Positions 21,001 to 33,800 of a stretch of 64,000 nt of DNA are shown here, piece by piece. Made by a program: the position numbers and the translations under genes. The notes below the pieces were generated by a model. It did not search any database and had not been told where the DNA came from. It worked only from the letters and a program-made list of their open reading frames with translations. Positions within the stretch are counted from its first letter, which is position 1. The number at the start of each line of letters is the position of its first letter. Source of the stretch: Brachionus rotundiformis (Eukaryota; Rotifera; Eurotatoria; Ploima; Brachionidae); contig JAESIW010000020.1 in the NCBI GenBank assembly GCA_016802295.1, positions 6,418,556 through 6,482,555 on the forward strand. Direction: 5' to 3'.

Positions 21001-24000
21001 GATAGCATTTTAAGTTCTAATAGCATGTAAATTAGAATTAAAATATTTAAATTTTTTAAAAGATTTTTACTCTTTACAATTCTTATTTTTTGGAGTCTCT
21101 TATCAAGGATTACATCGTCAAACATCTTGAGAAGAACAAGCTCATCACTGACAAACAGCACGGCTTCATGGCCCATAAGGCGTGCGTTACCAAACTCTAA
21201 ATGATATGCCGGACGTCTGCAGCTCACTTTGTAAACTCTACGCCGATGATAGCAAATTGGCAAGATCAGTGGAGCGAATTGAGGATTCTGTTGAGATGCA
21301 ATTGGACTTGGACAAATTATCAGTCTGGTCGGACACATGAAGACTAAATTTAACAAAGAGAAATGTGTAGTCATGCATTTCGGTGCCAACATTAGTTGCT
21401 ATGACTACCAGATCGGAGGTCATACGCTAGTGAAGACAACAATGGAACGCGATCTCGGCATCATCGTCACAAGTGATCTTAAGTCAAGTGAGCAGGCCAA
21501 GCGAGCAGCAGCAAGAGAAACAATGATGGTTAGTCGTATCAGATTCACATTCAAATATTTCTCTTTAAGGTTAGTAGACCTTCTTTACAAGTTCAGCGAA
21601 GATTTTCGAAATTAGTACCTGAACTGAAGGGAAAACCCTACCTCGAGATAAGAGAAGCTCTAGGCTGGAGTACACTTGAAGAGCGACGTAGGCGTGGAGA
21701 TCTGATTCAGCTACACAAAATACAGCATGGACATGATCAAGTAAAATTCATTAAAGGAGATCAAAAACTACCCTCAGATGGCCTTGATAGCCCAACTGGG
21801 AATACTAGAACTTGCCGCATGGCAATTCAACGACAGCTAGTCCGAAATTGTGGAGTTTGCACAACTTTTTCACAAATCGAACGGCAGGATGTTGGAACAC
21901 TTTAGATGAAGTGACCAAGAGTGTGACAAACACTAAAATCTTCAAAATGAGAATTGACAAGATGCTACAATAATAATTGGTCTTAGGCTGTTTTAGTGGG
22001 GCGACTACGTGCGCAACTACTTGGAAACAAGCGTTTCCTACAGCATTACACTAATACTACTACTGCTACTAGTATATTATATAGGAATACTCTATTTAAA
22101 TTTGGTTTAGGAAATTGTGGTGTTGCAAACACAAGAGCAAATCCAGTTTTGCTCTCCAAAAATAAAACTCTTCTTTATTAAAAATTAATTTAAATATTTA
22201 CAGTAAGTCGTCAGAACAAAACTCCTTGCTTTTCCCTAATAAAATTATTTACCAGTCTCACCGAACAGATAAGCCGACTAGAAACACTATAAATAAAGCC
22301 ATTTACATATTATATTGACAACTAATCTATTTAAAACTCTCTTATCTGTTAGCTACATGAAATTTAGATTGGCCACAGAACGGCCGTTTTCACATCACTA
22401 TTTTAGATAAATAAAGAAAAGGAGAAAATTGGATTAAACTGTTTTTTTTTCTTTTTTATCTGAACACAACAGAAATTTTTAACAAATTTTTTTATTTAAT
22501 TTAGCATTTAAAGGTAAAACATGGTTAAAGTGTTGAACTTTTGGAAAGTACACTACATTGGAATATATCAGAATATACAACACTTTGATACAGCTTTACA
22601 TGTAAAATTTACCAGTTTATTATAATCATACACTTGTTTTTATTTAAATATCATGTTATAGTTTATGAATTAGAATTTGTTAAATTTCTTATATAATCTT
22701 CTCCTATCTTCTCTTCATATACAAAATAAAGTTTAGATACCTTTATACATTCAAAAGCAATCTGATAAAAAATAATAAAAATGACCATTTTTTGCTGTTT
22801 AAAATTTTGTTATTGCTGTAAATTTTAAATTTAAGTTTAACTAAATCAACACAATACCTTGTCAAATCTGCACAATTGCAAAAATTTTGGATGCAAACTG
22901 TGTTCTGCGTGACTGTTTGACATTGGTAATTTTCTGAGCAATTTTTTCCAAAGAAATTTGCCTCCACACATTCATTTCCATTCCAATATTTTTCATTATT
23001 TACGGTCCTTTCACAGTCACATACCCACGATTGAGAAAGCTGTGGACAACTACAATTATTAATTGCATGTGATTGGCATATAAGCTTGCTGTCAGTGTTA
23101 CATTCTGAATCACTTGAGCAATAGCCTTTGGCGTAGGTTAAAAGACAATTATCTGAATCATAAGACCATGTAAGATCTGCCGAGTTGCACACACATTTCT
23201 CATTTTGGCAATTTAGATTCAAATCAGAACGACATTGTATATTTTTGGTACATGGAAAACCATATATTAACTTTGGTACACATAATAGCGTGCTATTTTC
23301 AAAGTATTCATCGTTCCCACATTTACAAGCATTGGAGACACATGTCATTGGATAAAAGCACATGTCGTCCGAAGTACACGGCTGTTGCTCAAACAGTCTT
23401 GAAATGCACTTGTTTAAAGAAAAGTATTGCCCCTGGTCACACTGACCTTATAAATAAAATCCTTTTCAAATTTAATTCTTTTTATATATCTATTAACTAT
23501 AAATAATTTTATAATTTAACTATAATTAATAAATAGTTAATGTTTAGTAAACAATAAAAATTAAACTAAACAAAAACCTACAATGTGAACCATTGCAGAA
23601 GGTCAATTCTGAATCCTTGCACTGATTGATGGCACCACAAGATTCACCATATGTTTTTTTATGAGTGCATTTTTGTCCATCCCAGAAGTACAAAGTATCG
23701 TCTAAGCATTCGCATTTATTGCTTGATGAGCAAAAAGTATTCTCTGCTAAAGTACGGCACTGATAGCTGGCTGAGCATGATGATTTATAGCTTAGTGATG
23801 TTACACAACTAGAGCCGTTCCAGTATTGCTCACTGGTTTGGTTACGAATGCAATCACACATTCCGATGGTAGAGCTTGTTGGACAATTGCACTCATCGGA
23901 AAGTCTACAGATCAAGTTTTCAGCATCATTACATTCCGAGTCCAGAGTACACAGAGATTTGCCATAGGTAAGCTTGCACTTGAGTGATTGTGATGACCAA

Positions 24001-25035
24001 GAATAGTCCGATGAAGAACATGAACACACATTATTTTGACAACTTAGACCCAAATCTTGTCTACATTCATGGTCCTGACTACATTTGGCACCATTCAAAT
24101 TTTGATTAACACATATTGAGGTTGATGATTGAAAAAAGGTATAACGTTGGCACCGACAACCATACGTTAAAGAGCAGAACATTGGATTCAAGCACATGTC
24201 ATCATAAGAGCATGTTTCGAATTCACCAAGCTTTGGCATGCATTTTGACTCAGAAAATTTGAAATACTCTTTAGTGGGACAAGAACCTAAAAAAATAAGA
24301 ATTAAAAATTAAATTAGGTTCATATTTTTGAAGTAAAGTATTGGTACATTTGGAATTTAAGCAAACAGTTTCCTCTGAGTCTAAGCATTCATCTGATGTA
24401 CCACAAGTTTCGCTGAATTTCTTCTTATCTAGACAAGCAGAACCATTCCAATATTTCCTATTTTTTAGTTTTTAACAAAAATACCATTTATTTAAAAATT
24501 AAAATTACTTATTTTTACAACTACAAAGACTCGATTCACAGACTAAACCATGCTTATTTTTGCACTCATCACCATCACAGGCTTCATTATAAACTTTGCG
24601 TTCAAGACATTTTTTTGAATTGGCATTCCAATAATTTTCTGAATCGCAACCACATTTGGAACTTATGCCACAAACCAAATTTTGCTCGCTTTTGCAATGT
24701 TCTTTTTTATGGCAAACTTCACCATAAGTAGACAAATTGTAACATTTGTCTAAATAGAATTGATTGTTGGGACATAAACAAATTTTCTCAATACATTTTA
24801 GACCCAATTTGGTCTCGCAACTGCGTAATTCACAGCTTTCGTTGTAAAGACCATTCGGTTTTTTGGTCACAGAAATGGCAATTGATGTGGCAAAAATGGC
24901 AGCTGATGCCACAATAGCAACAACTCCGACTGCCAACGCCCATTTAGGTACAAAAATTTGGCCATTATTTAGGGCCTGTAAATTTTTAACAGCCGCACTT
25001 TTGTTTATTATGTATTTTGCTTCCAAATTTTCCAT
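16868..25035 (-). CDS. Type II membrane protein with many EB/EGF-like modules and a C-terminal C-type lectin domain
   Basis: Six exons join in one frame: 25035-24509, 24457-24348, 24286-23582, 23446-22858, 18750-18061, 18011-16868. They total 3765 bp, about 1254 residues. All junctions are GT-AG and phases agree. There is no signal peptide; residues about 1-31 are cytosolic, then one helix (WALAVGVVAIVASAAIFA) makes it type II. The ectodomain is a long chain of six-to-eight-cysteine modules with a repeated (Y/F)WNGxxC motif, resembling EB (PF01683) or EGF-like units. N-glycosylation sites are frequent. The last ~138 residues start at CPKDTLICDNHCFYF and form a C-type lectin fold with the YWLAQLD core and the final FICRVRN Cys. 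I know of no family with this exact architecture. Role inferred: cell-surface adhesion or recognition. Confidence 0.75.
19140..19430 (+). pseudogene. CR1-like LINE fragment in the EB/lectin intron
   Basis: Plus-strand pieces read MKWSMQVMVATKKANMLLG, then RPHFGYAAA-like and TRATKLV-like segments in shifting frames. This is the conserved run after the RT core in CR1-type LINEs (KANRxLG, VRPHLEYA, QRRATKLV). It is heavily broken and sits in the 4.1-kb intron, antisense to the host gene. Confidence 0.55.
21070..22090 (+). pseudogene. CR1-like LINE fragment with internal deletion
   Basis: The plus strand reads DYIVKHLEKNKLITDKQHGF, jumps by an internal deletion to LYADDSKLARSVERIED, then NKEKCVVMHFGANISCYDY and MERDLGIIVTSDLK, and later WSTLEERRRRGDLIQL. 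These are RT motifs of CR1-type LINEs in order. The YADD active site is intact in sequence but the frame is broken by a stop, frameshifts and a deletion of roughly 90 codons. It ends in an ACTACTAC-type tail near 22060, similar to the tail of the 26.7-28.4 kb copy. It lies in the EB/lectin intron, antisense to the gene. Confidence 0.7.
24509..25035 (-). CDS. EB/lectin gene exon 1: cytosolic tail, membrane helix, first modules
   Basis: Starts at the ATG at 25035. It encodes a short N-terminal tail, the membrane helix and the first three Cys modules (ending CSCK). The donor at 24508/24507 (GTAATT on the minus strand) leaves two bases that join the 110-bp exon at 24457-24348 to give KKYWNGSACLD. 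The Ala-rich helix without a signal cleavage site sets the type II topology. Confidence 0.75.
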
Positions 25036-26690
25036 TTTTAAAAATAAGAATAGAATTTTTTAAATTTAAAATTCGTTTAAATATAAAATTTTGCTATTTA
25101 CATTTTATTTTTTATAATTTAAATAAAGCTGTTTTGATTTTTTATTAAATTTTTAAAAAATATAAATTGAAATAAAAAAAACTGGATTGGCTCGAATTAA
25201 AAAAAAAAAAAGAACTACCTTTGACTTTTTTTTTATTTTAAAAACTCAAATTTTAATTAGATGTTTAATTAAAAAAATGAGTTTTATTTTAATTATTTTT
25301 ACTGAAGGCTTCTTTTATTTCCATATTTCTTTGAATTTTTACGCATTTTAAATTAAATAATAATTTTACCATCAAAATGAACATTTTTATTCGGTCTGAC
25401 GATAGAATATATTAGCAATTGATAAAAATCTACCTATTGATCATTGAGGATGTTATTAAATTGAAAATAAGAAAAGATATTTGATCAATCTTGTCTAAAA
25501 TAATTGTTTGGTCTTTTAGAAATTAATCTTTTTTAAAAAATTTTTTTTTAAAATTTAATCTAATAAATTATAAGCTTAATCGTCAAAAAGTTTTCCAATA
25601 TTGCATCAATATTTTACCATAATTTAAATTTAAATTTAATGCAGCTACTATTTGGTTTAACTTTTATCAAAATATGATTTAATTCTAGATTCTATGTAGC
25701 TTAATTAAACATGACAAAAACTAATTACCTTGGTTGCATTTTTTATTTAACCAATCAGCTAGTTTATTAATTTTACCATAAGTTAAAATAGCAAATATTA
25801 GTGAAAATTCAGATCTCTTAGCTAATTTTCGGGTTTTGAAAATAACAGAATAGCTTGGTCAATTGTCTGTACATCACTACGTTTTTTTAAATTTTTTTTT
25901 ATAATTAAGATATTAATAATCAAAATTAAGTATTAAAGTAATTTATTTTTTCATTTATCTAAATTTAATTAATGGCTAGAATTTTATCTCTTTATTAAAA
26001 AGATCAATTGTTAACTGCAAAGGTACTTTCATTGGGGTTAGCGTGTATTATTGATTTTTTGAAATATATCCAATGGTACCGAAAGACTGTTTTATTAAAT
26101 ACATAATGCTTTTTTAGTATTTCTAACTATTTTTAATAATACCTTCAGATTTTTTGTTCTTAAAATTTAAATTTTAAATTAAAATAAAACAAAATAGTTA
26201 GATGGTGAATATTCAAAGGAATATGAAAAAAAGAAATTTAAATTCCTCATAAAAATCAAGATACATGGGCGTACTGAAGTTGATGAAATTTAAAAAAAAC
26301 TAAAATTGAAAAGAGGCTATGAAAAATATAGACTTAGCAACTTAAGAATTTATTTGATGTCAATTAGTACAATTAGACTTAATTTTTAATATATAAACAT
26401 TAGGCTCAAGACAACTAGCTATTCACAAAGCATTTCAGGATAAAGCAGAGTTGTTAAGTCATAAGTCAAGTAAATGTTGGTGTTGGAGTTGTTTGTGTTT
26501 ATGCTGTTTGGAGTTGATCTAATTCGTGTGTTTTAAAATTTTTTTTTTCAGCATATTAAATTAAAATTATGATTATATTTTTTTTGAGAACAGTTCCAAT
26601 CTGTTAAAAATTTTCTCTTTTATTTTATTTAGTATTTTTAAATTATTATTTAAGCCAATTTAATTAATAAAGATTTTTTTTAAATATTTT
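25036..26690. other. Upstream region of the EB/lectin gene, no gene seen
   Basis: AT-rich. The promoter and any 5' untranslated exon of the minus-strand gene starting at 25035 must lie here. No coding signal on either strand. Confidence 0.4.
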
Positions 26691-26697
26691 CCCTTCA

Positions 26698-28333
26698 GTG
26701 ATTGCAAATTATTTAAATGATTACTTTAAATCAGTTTTTAACCAAGATGTTAATTCAAGTTTCCCAAAATTTTTTTATAAAACCAGTAAAGTATGTGACC
26801 CCGATCCAGTTGAAATGTTTAGTATTAACAAAATAACCGATAAACTAGAAAATTTGGACCCAAATAAGTCCATGGGACCAGACATGATAAACAGCTTAGT
26901 CCTAAAAAGATGCGCTAAAGCTTTTTCATCTCCGATAAGCGTTATTTTTCGCGAGTCCTTTGTGACTGGTACAGTACCAACCATCTGGAAAAAGGCTTAT
27001 GTTACACCTCTTCATAAAGGAGGTAACAGACTACAGCCATCAAATTATCGACCGATCTCGCTTACTTGTATCCTCTGTAAAGTTATGGAAAGTCTATTAA
27101 AAGAGGTTATGCTCAAACATTTACTAGAAAATAGGCTTATCGTAAAAGCTCAACACGGCTTTCTCCCACAGAGATCCTGCAGTACAAATTTACTTGAGAC
27201 TATGGACATGATTACCCACGCTTTATCAAATGGCTACCCCTTGGATGTGGTGTACACCGACTTTGCAAAAGCTTTTGACAAGGTTTCACACGCAAAGCTA
27301 GTTTTTAAACTTAAATTTTACGGTTTTAGTGAGACATTGAGAAATTGGATAAGTTCATTTTTAACTGGGCGATCACAACAAGTCGTGCTTGGCGAAGCTA
27401 AGTCAGAATGGGCTGAAGTCACAAGTGGAGTTCCTCAAGGTTCTGTCCTCGGCCCCCTTTTATTCATCATATACATAAACGATTTACTTGAGGGCATCCA
27501 TAACAGCTCGAAAGCGTACGCTGATTACAACAAGATTATAACGCCAATAATAGATTCTTCTTCTAACTATAAGTTACAACTCGACATTGATAATATATGT
27601 AAGTGGTCACGGGACTGGTCTGCTCAGCTTAATGTCGAGAAATGTAAAGTTGTCCATTTTGGTCGCAATAATTCAAAACATGATTACAAAATTGAGTCAT
27701 TTCCACTAAATAAATCTCGGTTTATATATCAAAAACGATCCAAAATGGGACACACAAGTAACATGTGTCACAGCTAAAGCCAATAGGATTCTAGGCATGT
27801 TGAAGAAATCATTTAGATATCCCAATGTTAACAACGTTAAACTAATGTACACTTCGATGGTCAGACCTCACTTAGAATACGCCATAACCTCTTGGTGCCC
27901 TTACCTAAAAAAAGATATCGATACGATAGAAAAGATTCAACATAGAGCAACTAAGTTAGTTCCAAACTTAAAGCACCTTACTTACTCAACACGCTTATTT
28001 AAACTAGGCCTTACGGACATAACTACGAGAAGACTGCGAGGAGATCTGATCCAGCTGTTTAAGCTAAATAACAAAATTGAATTAGTTGAGTTTAGAAAAG
28101 ATTTAACCTATGGTCAAAGCGGCCAAGTATATGATTTAAGAAGGCATTCAAAAACTCTGCGTCGTGAACAGATAAAAAACTGCTCCTCGCGTTTCCATTT
28201 TTTCACAAATAGAGTTGTAAACATATGGAATCAATTGCCGGAAGAAATAGTTAGTTCAAAAACGTTGAATATTTTTAAGTCGAAATTAGATTCTTGGATT
28301 GTGAAAAAAGAAGCGACTGCTATAGCTCATTAG
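26698..28333 (+). pseudogene. LINE reverse transcriptase, frameshifted, active site changed
   Basis: Two frames, 26698-27777 and 27797-28333, are parts of one protein. Homology runs continuously from one to the other if a frameshift is placed near 27715. No ATG starts the first frame; the codon at 26698 is GTG, and the protein is cut at the 5' end. The RT box reads YADY, so the second catalytic Asp is replaced by Tyr. Both defects point to a dead copy, though the length of intact frame suggests a fairly recent insertion. Confidence 0.75.
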
Positions 28334-28390
28334 AGCTCTGCTCGGGTATTTTCCTGAGTTGCAGTTTACTTTACTACTACTTTACTACTA
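26698..28390 (+). mobile_element. 5'-truncated CR1-like non-LTR retrotransposon
   Basis: Contains most of the RT domain and the C-terminal region, with the endonuclease missing (5' truncation, normal for LINEs). RT motifs in order: NYRPISLTCILCKVMESLL, VVYTDFAKAFDKVSH, SGVPQGSVLGPLLFIIYIND, and AYADYNK where YADD is expected. It ends in a short TTTACTACTAC repeat (28368-28390), the microsatellite type of tail known for CR1-clade elements. It lies between the EB/lectin and perlecan genes, antisense to both. Confidence 0.8.
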
Positions 28391-29297
28391 CATATGTTTT
28401 CCTTATTTAACTATTTTAAAAAAAATAACTGAAATTAAGTCACCACTTTGACTTAAAACTGTGACTTAAAAACAAGTCTGGGATAAAGATTATATATTAT
28501 AGGACATTGGATGCCCGAAGAAAGAAAAATAAGATCTTGATCATTAAAAAAATTATCATCTATAAATTATTTTTTAGAAGGCAAGAAAGTTCTTCTTTCT
28601 TCATTGATTATTCAAATCTTAAATTTTAATTTTTTCATAAAATTTATTGCATGATTTTTCAAAACTAATTTCCAGTAAAGTTCTCTTCTAAAAAATTAAA
28701 AAAGTTTATATTTTTACATTCTCTAGCATTTACTTCCATTAATTAGTGGGTATTTTGAATTTCCAAAACAAACAGAGCATAGGCTTAATAGTCTTGTAAG
28801 ATAGGCAATCATAAAAGAATCTCTTTAGATTATTTAAATTTTTGATAGTCTTTTTTCATTTTTACTATTATAAAAAAAACTTATTTATTCAGCTATAAAT
28901 TATTTGTAAAATAGTGAATTAAGATAATTAAATTAAAATACAAATATTTCAATATTAAATTGATATTTTTTGTCAAATCCTTAATTTATTTTTCTAAATA
29001 TTGTTTGGATGCCATTCGAGCAAACCAAATATTGAATTAAAAAATATTTATCTAATTAAAAGAAGTTAATTCAATTTAAATAGACAAAATTTAATTAATA
29101 TGAAGATATTTAGAAAAAAATTTACTCCATTGATTTTTAAATTTTAGACTTTAAGTTACCTTTAAATTATCTTTTTATTTATACTCAAAAAAATATTTAA
29201 TAAATTTCCCTAGGCCTATCGAATAATTATAAAATTAAAAACAAAAAAATTAAAAAAAAAACAACTAAATTTGATTGAATTTAATTTTAAAAAAATA
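28391..29297. other. 3' flank of the perlecan gene, no exon seen
   Basis: Searched for further Cys-rich laminin, Ig or LG exons on the minus strand because the perlecan frame ends early; none seen. AT-rich throughout. Confidence 0.45.
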
Positions 29298-30896
29298 TTA
29301 AAATTCAGGTTCGCATAGACCAAGGTAAAATCCAGTGGTTGATCTCTTGAATCCCTGGGCGCAATTCTTTGTTTAAAATTATAGCAATTGATCTATTTTA
29401 AAGTCTTTTTAAATGAATATTTACTTCGCAACTATTTCCGGAATAACCCACAGGGCATTCACACACTTCAACTGATTTTGCTTTCCTGATATCCGAATTA
29501 CCAAAGTCAGACTCTTCAGCCACATCGAATCCAAATTCACTTAAACTAATAAAAAATTTACTCTTAATAATCTTTATTATCTATTTATTTTACTTTATTG
29601 AATATTGTTCTGGTGAATAGTTAGCTCTTATCATTATTAGTTTGACATCAGTCAATGCCATAAGCATATGCTCTCTATTCACTTTACCATTGTCACCATA
29701 TCGTTTAAATTCGTCCTTATTTTAATTAATTAAATATTCTTTTTATTTTATTCTTTTAACTAATTACTTCATATAATGGAACTACTATTTCATTTTCAAT
29801 ATCTGGAATTAGATTTTCTTGGCTGAAATAGACAATATTAACTTGAGAACCTGACAATCTTAACTCAAATTTGCTGGACTTTGGACTAAGACTTGAAAAT
29901 TTTAGCTTAATAGTGATGTTTCCACCATAAGAAGACAATTTATTGCCCTTGAATTTATCTGGTACAATAAAAAAGGCCTCTTGATCTTGGAATATGTTAA
30001 AATCTGAATATTCTAGACCACCGTTGACCAACTCTAAGACTTGAACGTTTTTCGTAAATTTGTCACCAATGGACCAATCATGGCTTTCTGATTCAAAATT
30101 AGCCCTTAAAGTGCTATAAACCATGTCACTTGATGCACATCGGACTTCAAGGCCATTACAAAAGCACGACAAACAACCACGTTTATACTCATGGTCAGTA
30201 ATTAAATTGAAGCTTTGTGCCGCACATTGGTCGCAATATTTTCCGATTACATTTGATTTACAAATGCAACTACCACCAATCTCTTGTGCTGTTCCATGAG
30301 AATTACATGTTGCCAAATTTTGAGTTACTCTGTCATTTAAAAATCCGATTCCTTCAATTTTTAAATTTTTTTCAAAATAATATTTTATCTTTTTTTTTCC
30401 AAAATTAGAATATTTTGAAAATTAATCAGTTTAATTTTTAATATAATAATTGATAGAATAGAAAGATCCTAATCATTATGGTCTAAGCAAAAAGCTTTTT
30501 CTTTAAATTAGCTTTTAAAATGTTACTTTTATGACATCCTTGTGGTGACAGAGGGTCTCCTTCATAGCCATCCTGGCATTCATTGCAATATTTGCCTTTG
30601 GTATTGTGTTGACAATCAAGACAGTATCCACTGCAAGTACACTCATATGAATGACCATTGCAGTGACAGTCATCTCTTTCAATCGGCCTGACATAGACTA
30701 TTGTAGTGGTAGTTGGTCTCTGTGTAGTGGTAGATGTAGTTGTTGTTGGAACTAAAAAAAAATTAGCTGGAAATTTTCAAACTTTATTCAAAAACAGACA
30801 CAATGAACAATCAAATGGAGTTCCTCTTGTTGCATCGCCGTAGTATCCTGGTAGACAATATTGGCATCTGTCACCATATGTATTATGTTGACATTT
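29298..30896 (-). CDS. Perlecan gene: laminin EGF and laminin IV part (exons 8-13)
   Basis: Exon 8 is a laminin EGF module (CQYCLPGYYGDATRG). Exon 9 has a Thr-rich linker and another module (CNECQDGYEGDPLSP). Exon 10 adds another laminin EGF and starts the laminin IV domain (DWSIGDKF, LSSYGG). Exon 11 ends it with MLMALTDVKLIMIRANYSP. Exons 12-13 give the split laminin EGF that normally follows laminin IV. The stop TAA at 29298-29300 comes just after LCEPEF, where a further Cys-rich module would be expected. Confidence 0.7.
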
Positions 30897-33800
30897 CTAA
30901 AAAATTTTCAAATATAATTTACTTTAAAAGATAAAATTTATCTGTTTACATAGCAAATTCCGCTACAAGTGCACTGATCCGCATGGTTATGGCAATTACA
31001 ACCTAAATCTTCTATAACATCATAAGAAACAGTTGTAGTAGTTCTTGTTGTGGTAGAATAAGTTGTGGTAGTAGTGGTAGTTGTCCTTGGTCTAGTAACA
31101 GGATCATCGATTACTTCTACAATCGCATCAGGAACAGCAAACTCTCTTCCATTTGCATTAATAGCCTCACAAGAGTAAGCACCAGCATCAGTGATTTTAA
31201 CATCAGATACAATTAGGATGCCGATGCCATTATTATTTGTAATGTTGCATCTAGGCTCTTCGCAAACATGTCCCCAATTTAGGCGCCAATTTATAAATGG
31301 AGTTGGAAATCCGGCAGCATGGCACTCTATTTCGAAAGTGGCTCCTACTCGCACTGTTATAAACCGAGTTGGATTAAGTGTAATTGATGGTTTTATGCAC
31401 CCGATTTCATCACTGTTGTCTGTACAGTCCGTTGTTTTGTCACACATAAAACCCTTGGAAATGCATTGGACATGGTTGTGGCATTTAAATTCTGTTGGTT
31501 TACACATCTCACCATAGCTATGAACAGCTTAAAATTAAGATTTAAAAATAACATAAAAGAACATCAAAAGATTATTCTCTTAATTACGACAGTTTTCCTC
31601 ATCGCTTCCATCTTTGCAGTCATTTTCGCCATCACACAACCAAATTTTTTGCACACAACCACCATTTCTACATGCTTTTTCATTTGGCTGACAAGCTTTG
31701 AAAATTTTCATAAAAAATTAAAAAAAAAATTATCTATATAAATAATACTATTTCCATGCGATACCATGTCACAGTTTTCATCAGTTCCATCTGCGCAGTC
31801 ATATTTACCATCACATAGAGCCGATTTTGGAATACATTGACCATTTCCGCATGTGGCTTCATGAATATCACAGACTAAAATAACATTTTTAAATGTTTAA
31901 TATGAAAATAATTTTCATTATTGATTATTTAATATTACAATATGGTCTCTCTGTCTCTGGTCTATAATAATGGTCACTAGTTGTATCAGGATAGTGTGGA
32001 TATGGTCTCTCTGTTTCTGGTCTGTAATAATGGTCACTAGTTGTATCAGGATAGTGTGGATATGGTCTCTCTGTTTCTGGTCTGTAATAATGGTCACTAG
32101 TTGTATCAGGATAGTGTGGATATGGTCTCTCTGTTTCTGGTCTATAATAATGGTCACTAGTTGTTTCTTTGTTTGAGTCAGTGAAAGGATCTTTTTTTAA
32201 ATTTAACAATTTTTTTAATTAAAAAACTAATTAATATTTATTTACATAGTTCTTGGACTTGAAGTTCAAAACCAGTTGCATAAGATGTATCTTTAACTCG
32301 GCATTCGTATTTTCCTTCATCTTCTTTACGAGCTGGATAAATTCTGAGCAGCGATGTCAGCGTATCAGACTGTTCCACGTAAACTTTAAATCGTTCATTA
32401 TTCTCAACTTGTTGGCCAACTTGGTCATACCATTCAATTACTGGATCATATAGATTAGATGAAGTTAAACTGCATAAATTTTCTATAAGTTCTCCTTCTT
32501 TAACAGTCAAGAAGCTGCTTCTGATATTCAACTCAGGCTCTTGTTGTGGATGCATCGCTTGAGTGGTTGTTTCTATGAATCCATAGTAATCAAAATAATC
32601 ACTGGTTTGTGGGTTATGGACATGATCAGTCGCTACCTCTTCAACATTCAGCTTGATTCTGTACTTTTCCTCATTACCATAAGTACATTCGTATATACCA
32701 GAGTCAGTTGGATTGACACCCAAAATTGTTAAACTAGCACCATTTATGTGCACTCTATCGGCTGGCAATTGTAAATCTAATCTATTCCAAGAAACCTGGT
32801 CAAAATATTCACCTGGTTGACACATTAAATTGACATCTTGACCATGATACGAAGTCTCCTCGACCATAGGCACATTATTTTCAATAAAAGGACTAGATGA
32901 TTTTTTGTTTAACTGAATCAATTCACTTCTTCCGTCTGGCAATGAGCATTCATAAGTTCCAAAGTCTTGTTCATCAACATTTGAAATGATCAGAAGCTCG
33001 TGATAAGCATAGGTGTTAGCTGATAGACTTCCATTAATTTTTTTCCACTCTATTTGCTCCATGGATTCAGTTTCGAGGGTACAAGTCAAATCGATCCGAG
33101 TAAAAGGCATCGCGTCGATTGATTGTCGGAGCGATTTTTTAGCTCTTGAGTCAAATGATGGCACTCTGGTTGTAGGTGGACTGGTTTCTATTGCCTCTGT
33201 GTCGTAGTTGCCAAAGTAGTCATTATTTTCTATTAAATAATCCTGCTGATTTGATATAAATCTGTCTGCTTGTCTCTTCACTTTTAGATGCACAACGCTG
33301 GACCTACCGTCAGGTAGATAACACTCATAATCACCACTATCTGCTTCGGATAGATAGTGAAGATAAAGTCTATTGTCAGGCTCGCCATAGATTGTTTTAA
33401 ATCGAGGTAAAGACTAAAATTTAATTAAGTTATTTCCTTGTTTGTTCCAAGCTGGCCATTTTAAATATAAATTGAAAAATTTTATCTATCTATTTACTGA
33501 ATATTATTAAACTAATATAAATTTTATTTATTCAATATACTAAATAAATAATCAATGTTTTGATTATAAAATTTTTTTTATCTGAAAGTTAATTTGGTAA
33601 TTTTTGACAGCCATTGACCAAAAAAGAGTAGGAAAAATTGAATTAAAACAGATCCTATATTCAAAATTGATTAAAAAATCGAGCTTATTTAATTACTTTA
33701 ATTATTCTATAAGAAAAAATACTCAATTAGTAATTTGAACGGCGATTCTAACAATTTGGACATTGCTCTGGCTTCCTCAGTCAATCAAAAATTTGATATT

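Noticed and set aside
31941..32172. CRISPR-like array
   Set aside because: Units are contiguous with no spacers and code in frame; the genome is eukaryotic.
31970..32176. Plus-strand repetitive frame over the VNTR
   Set aside because: A shadow of the 60-bp repeat, whose real frame is on the minus strand and in phase with neighbouring perlecan exons.
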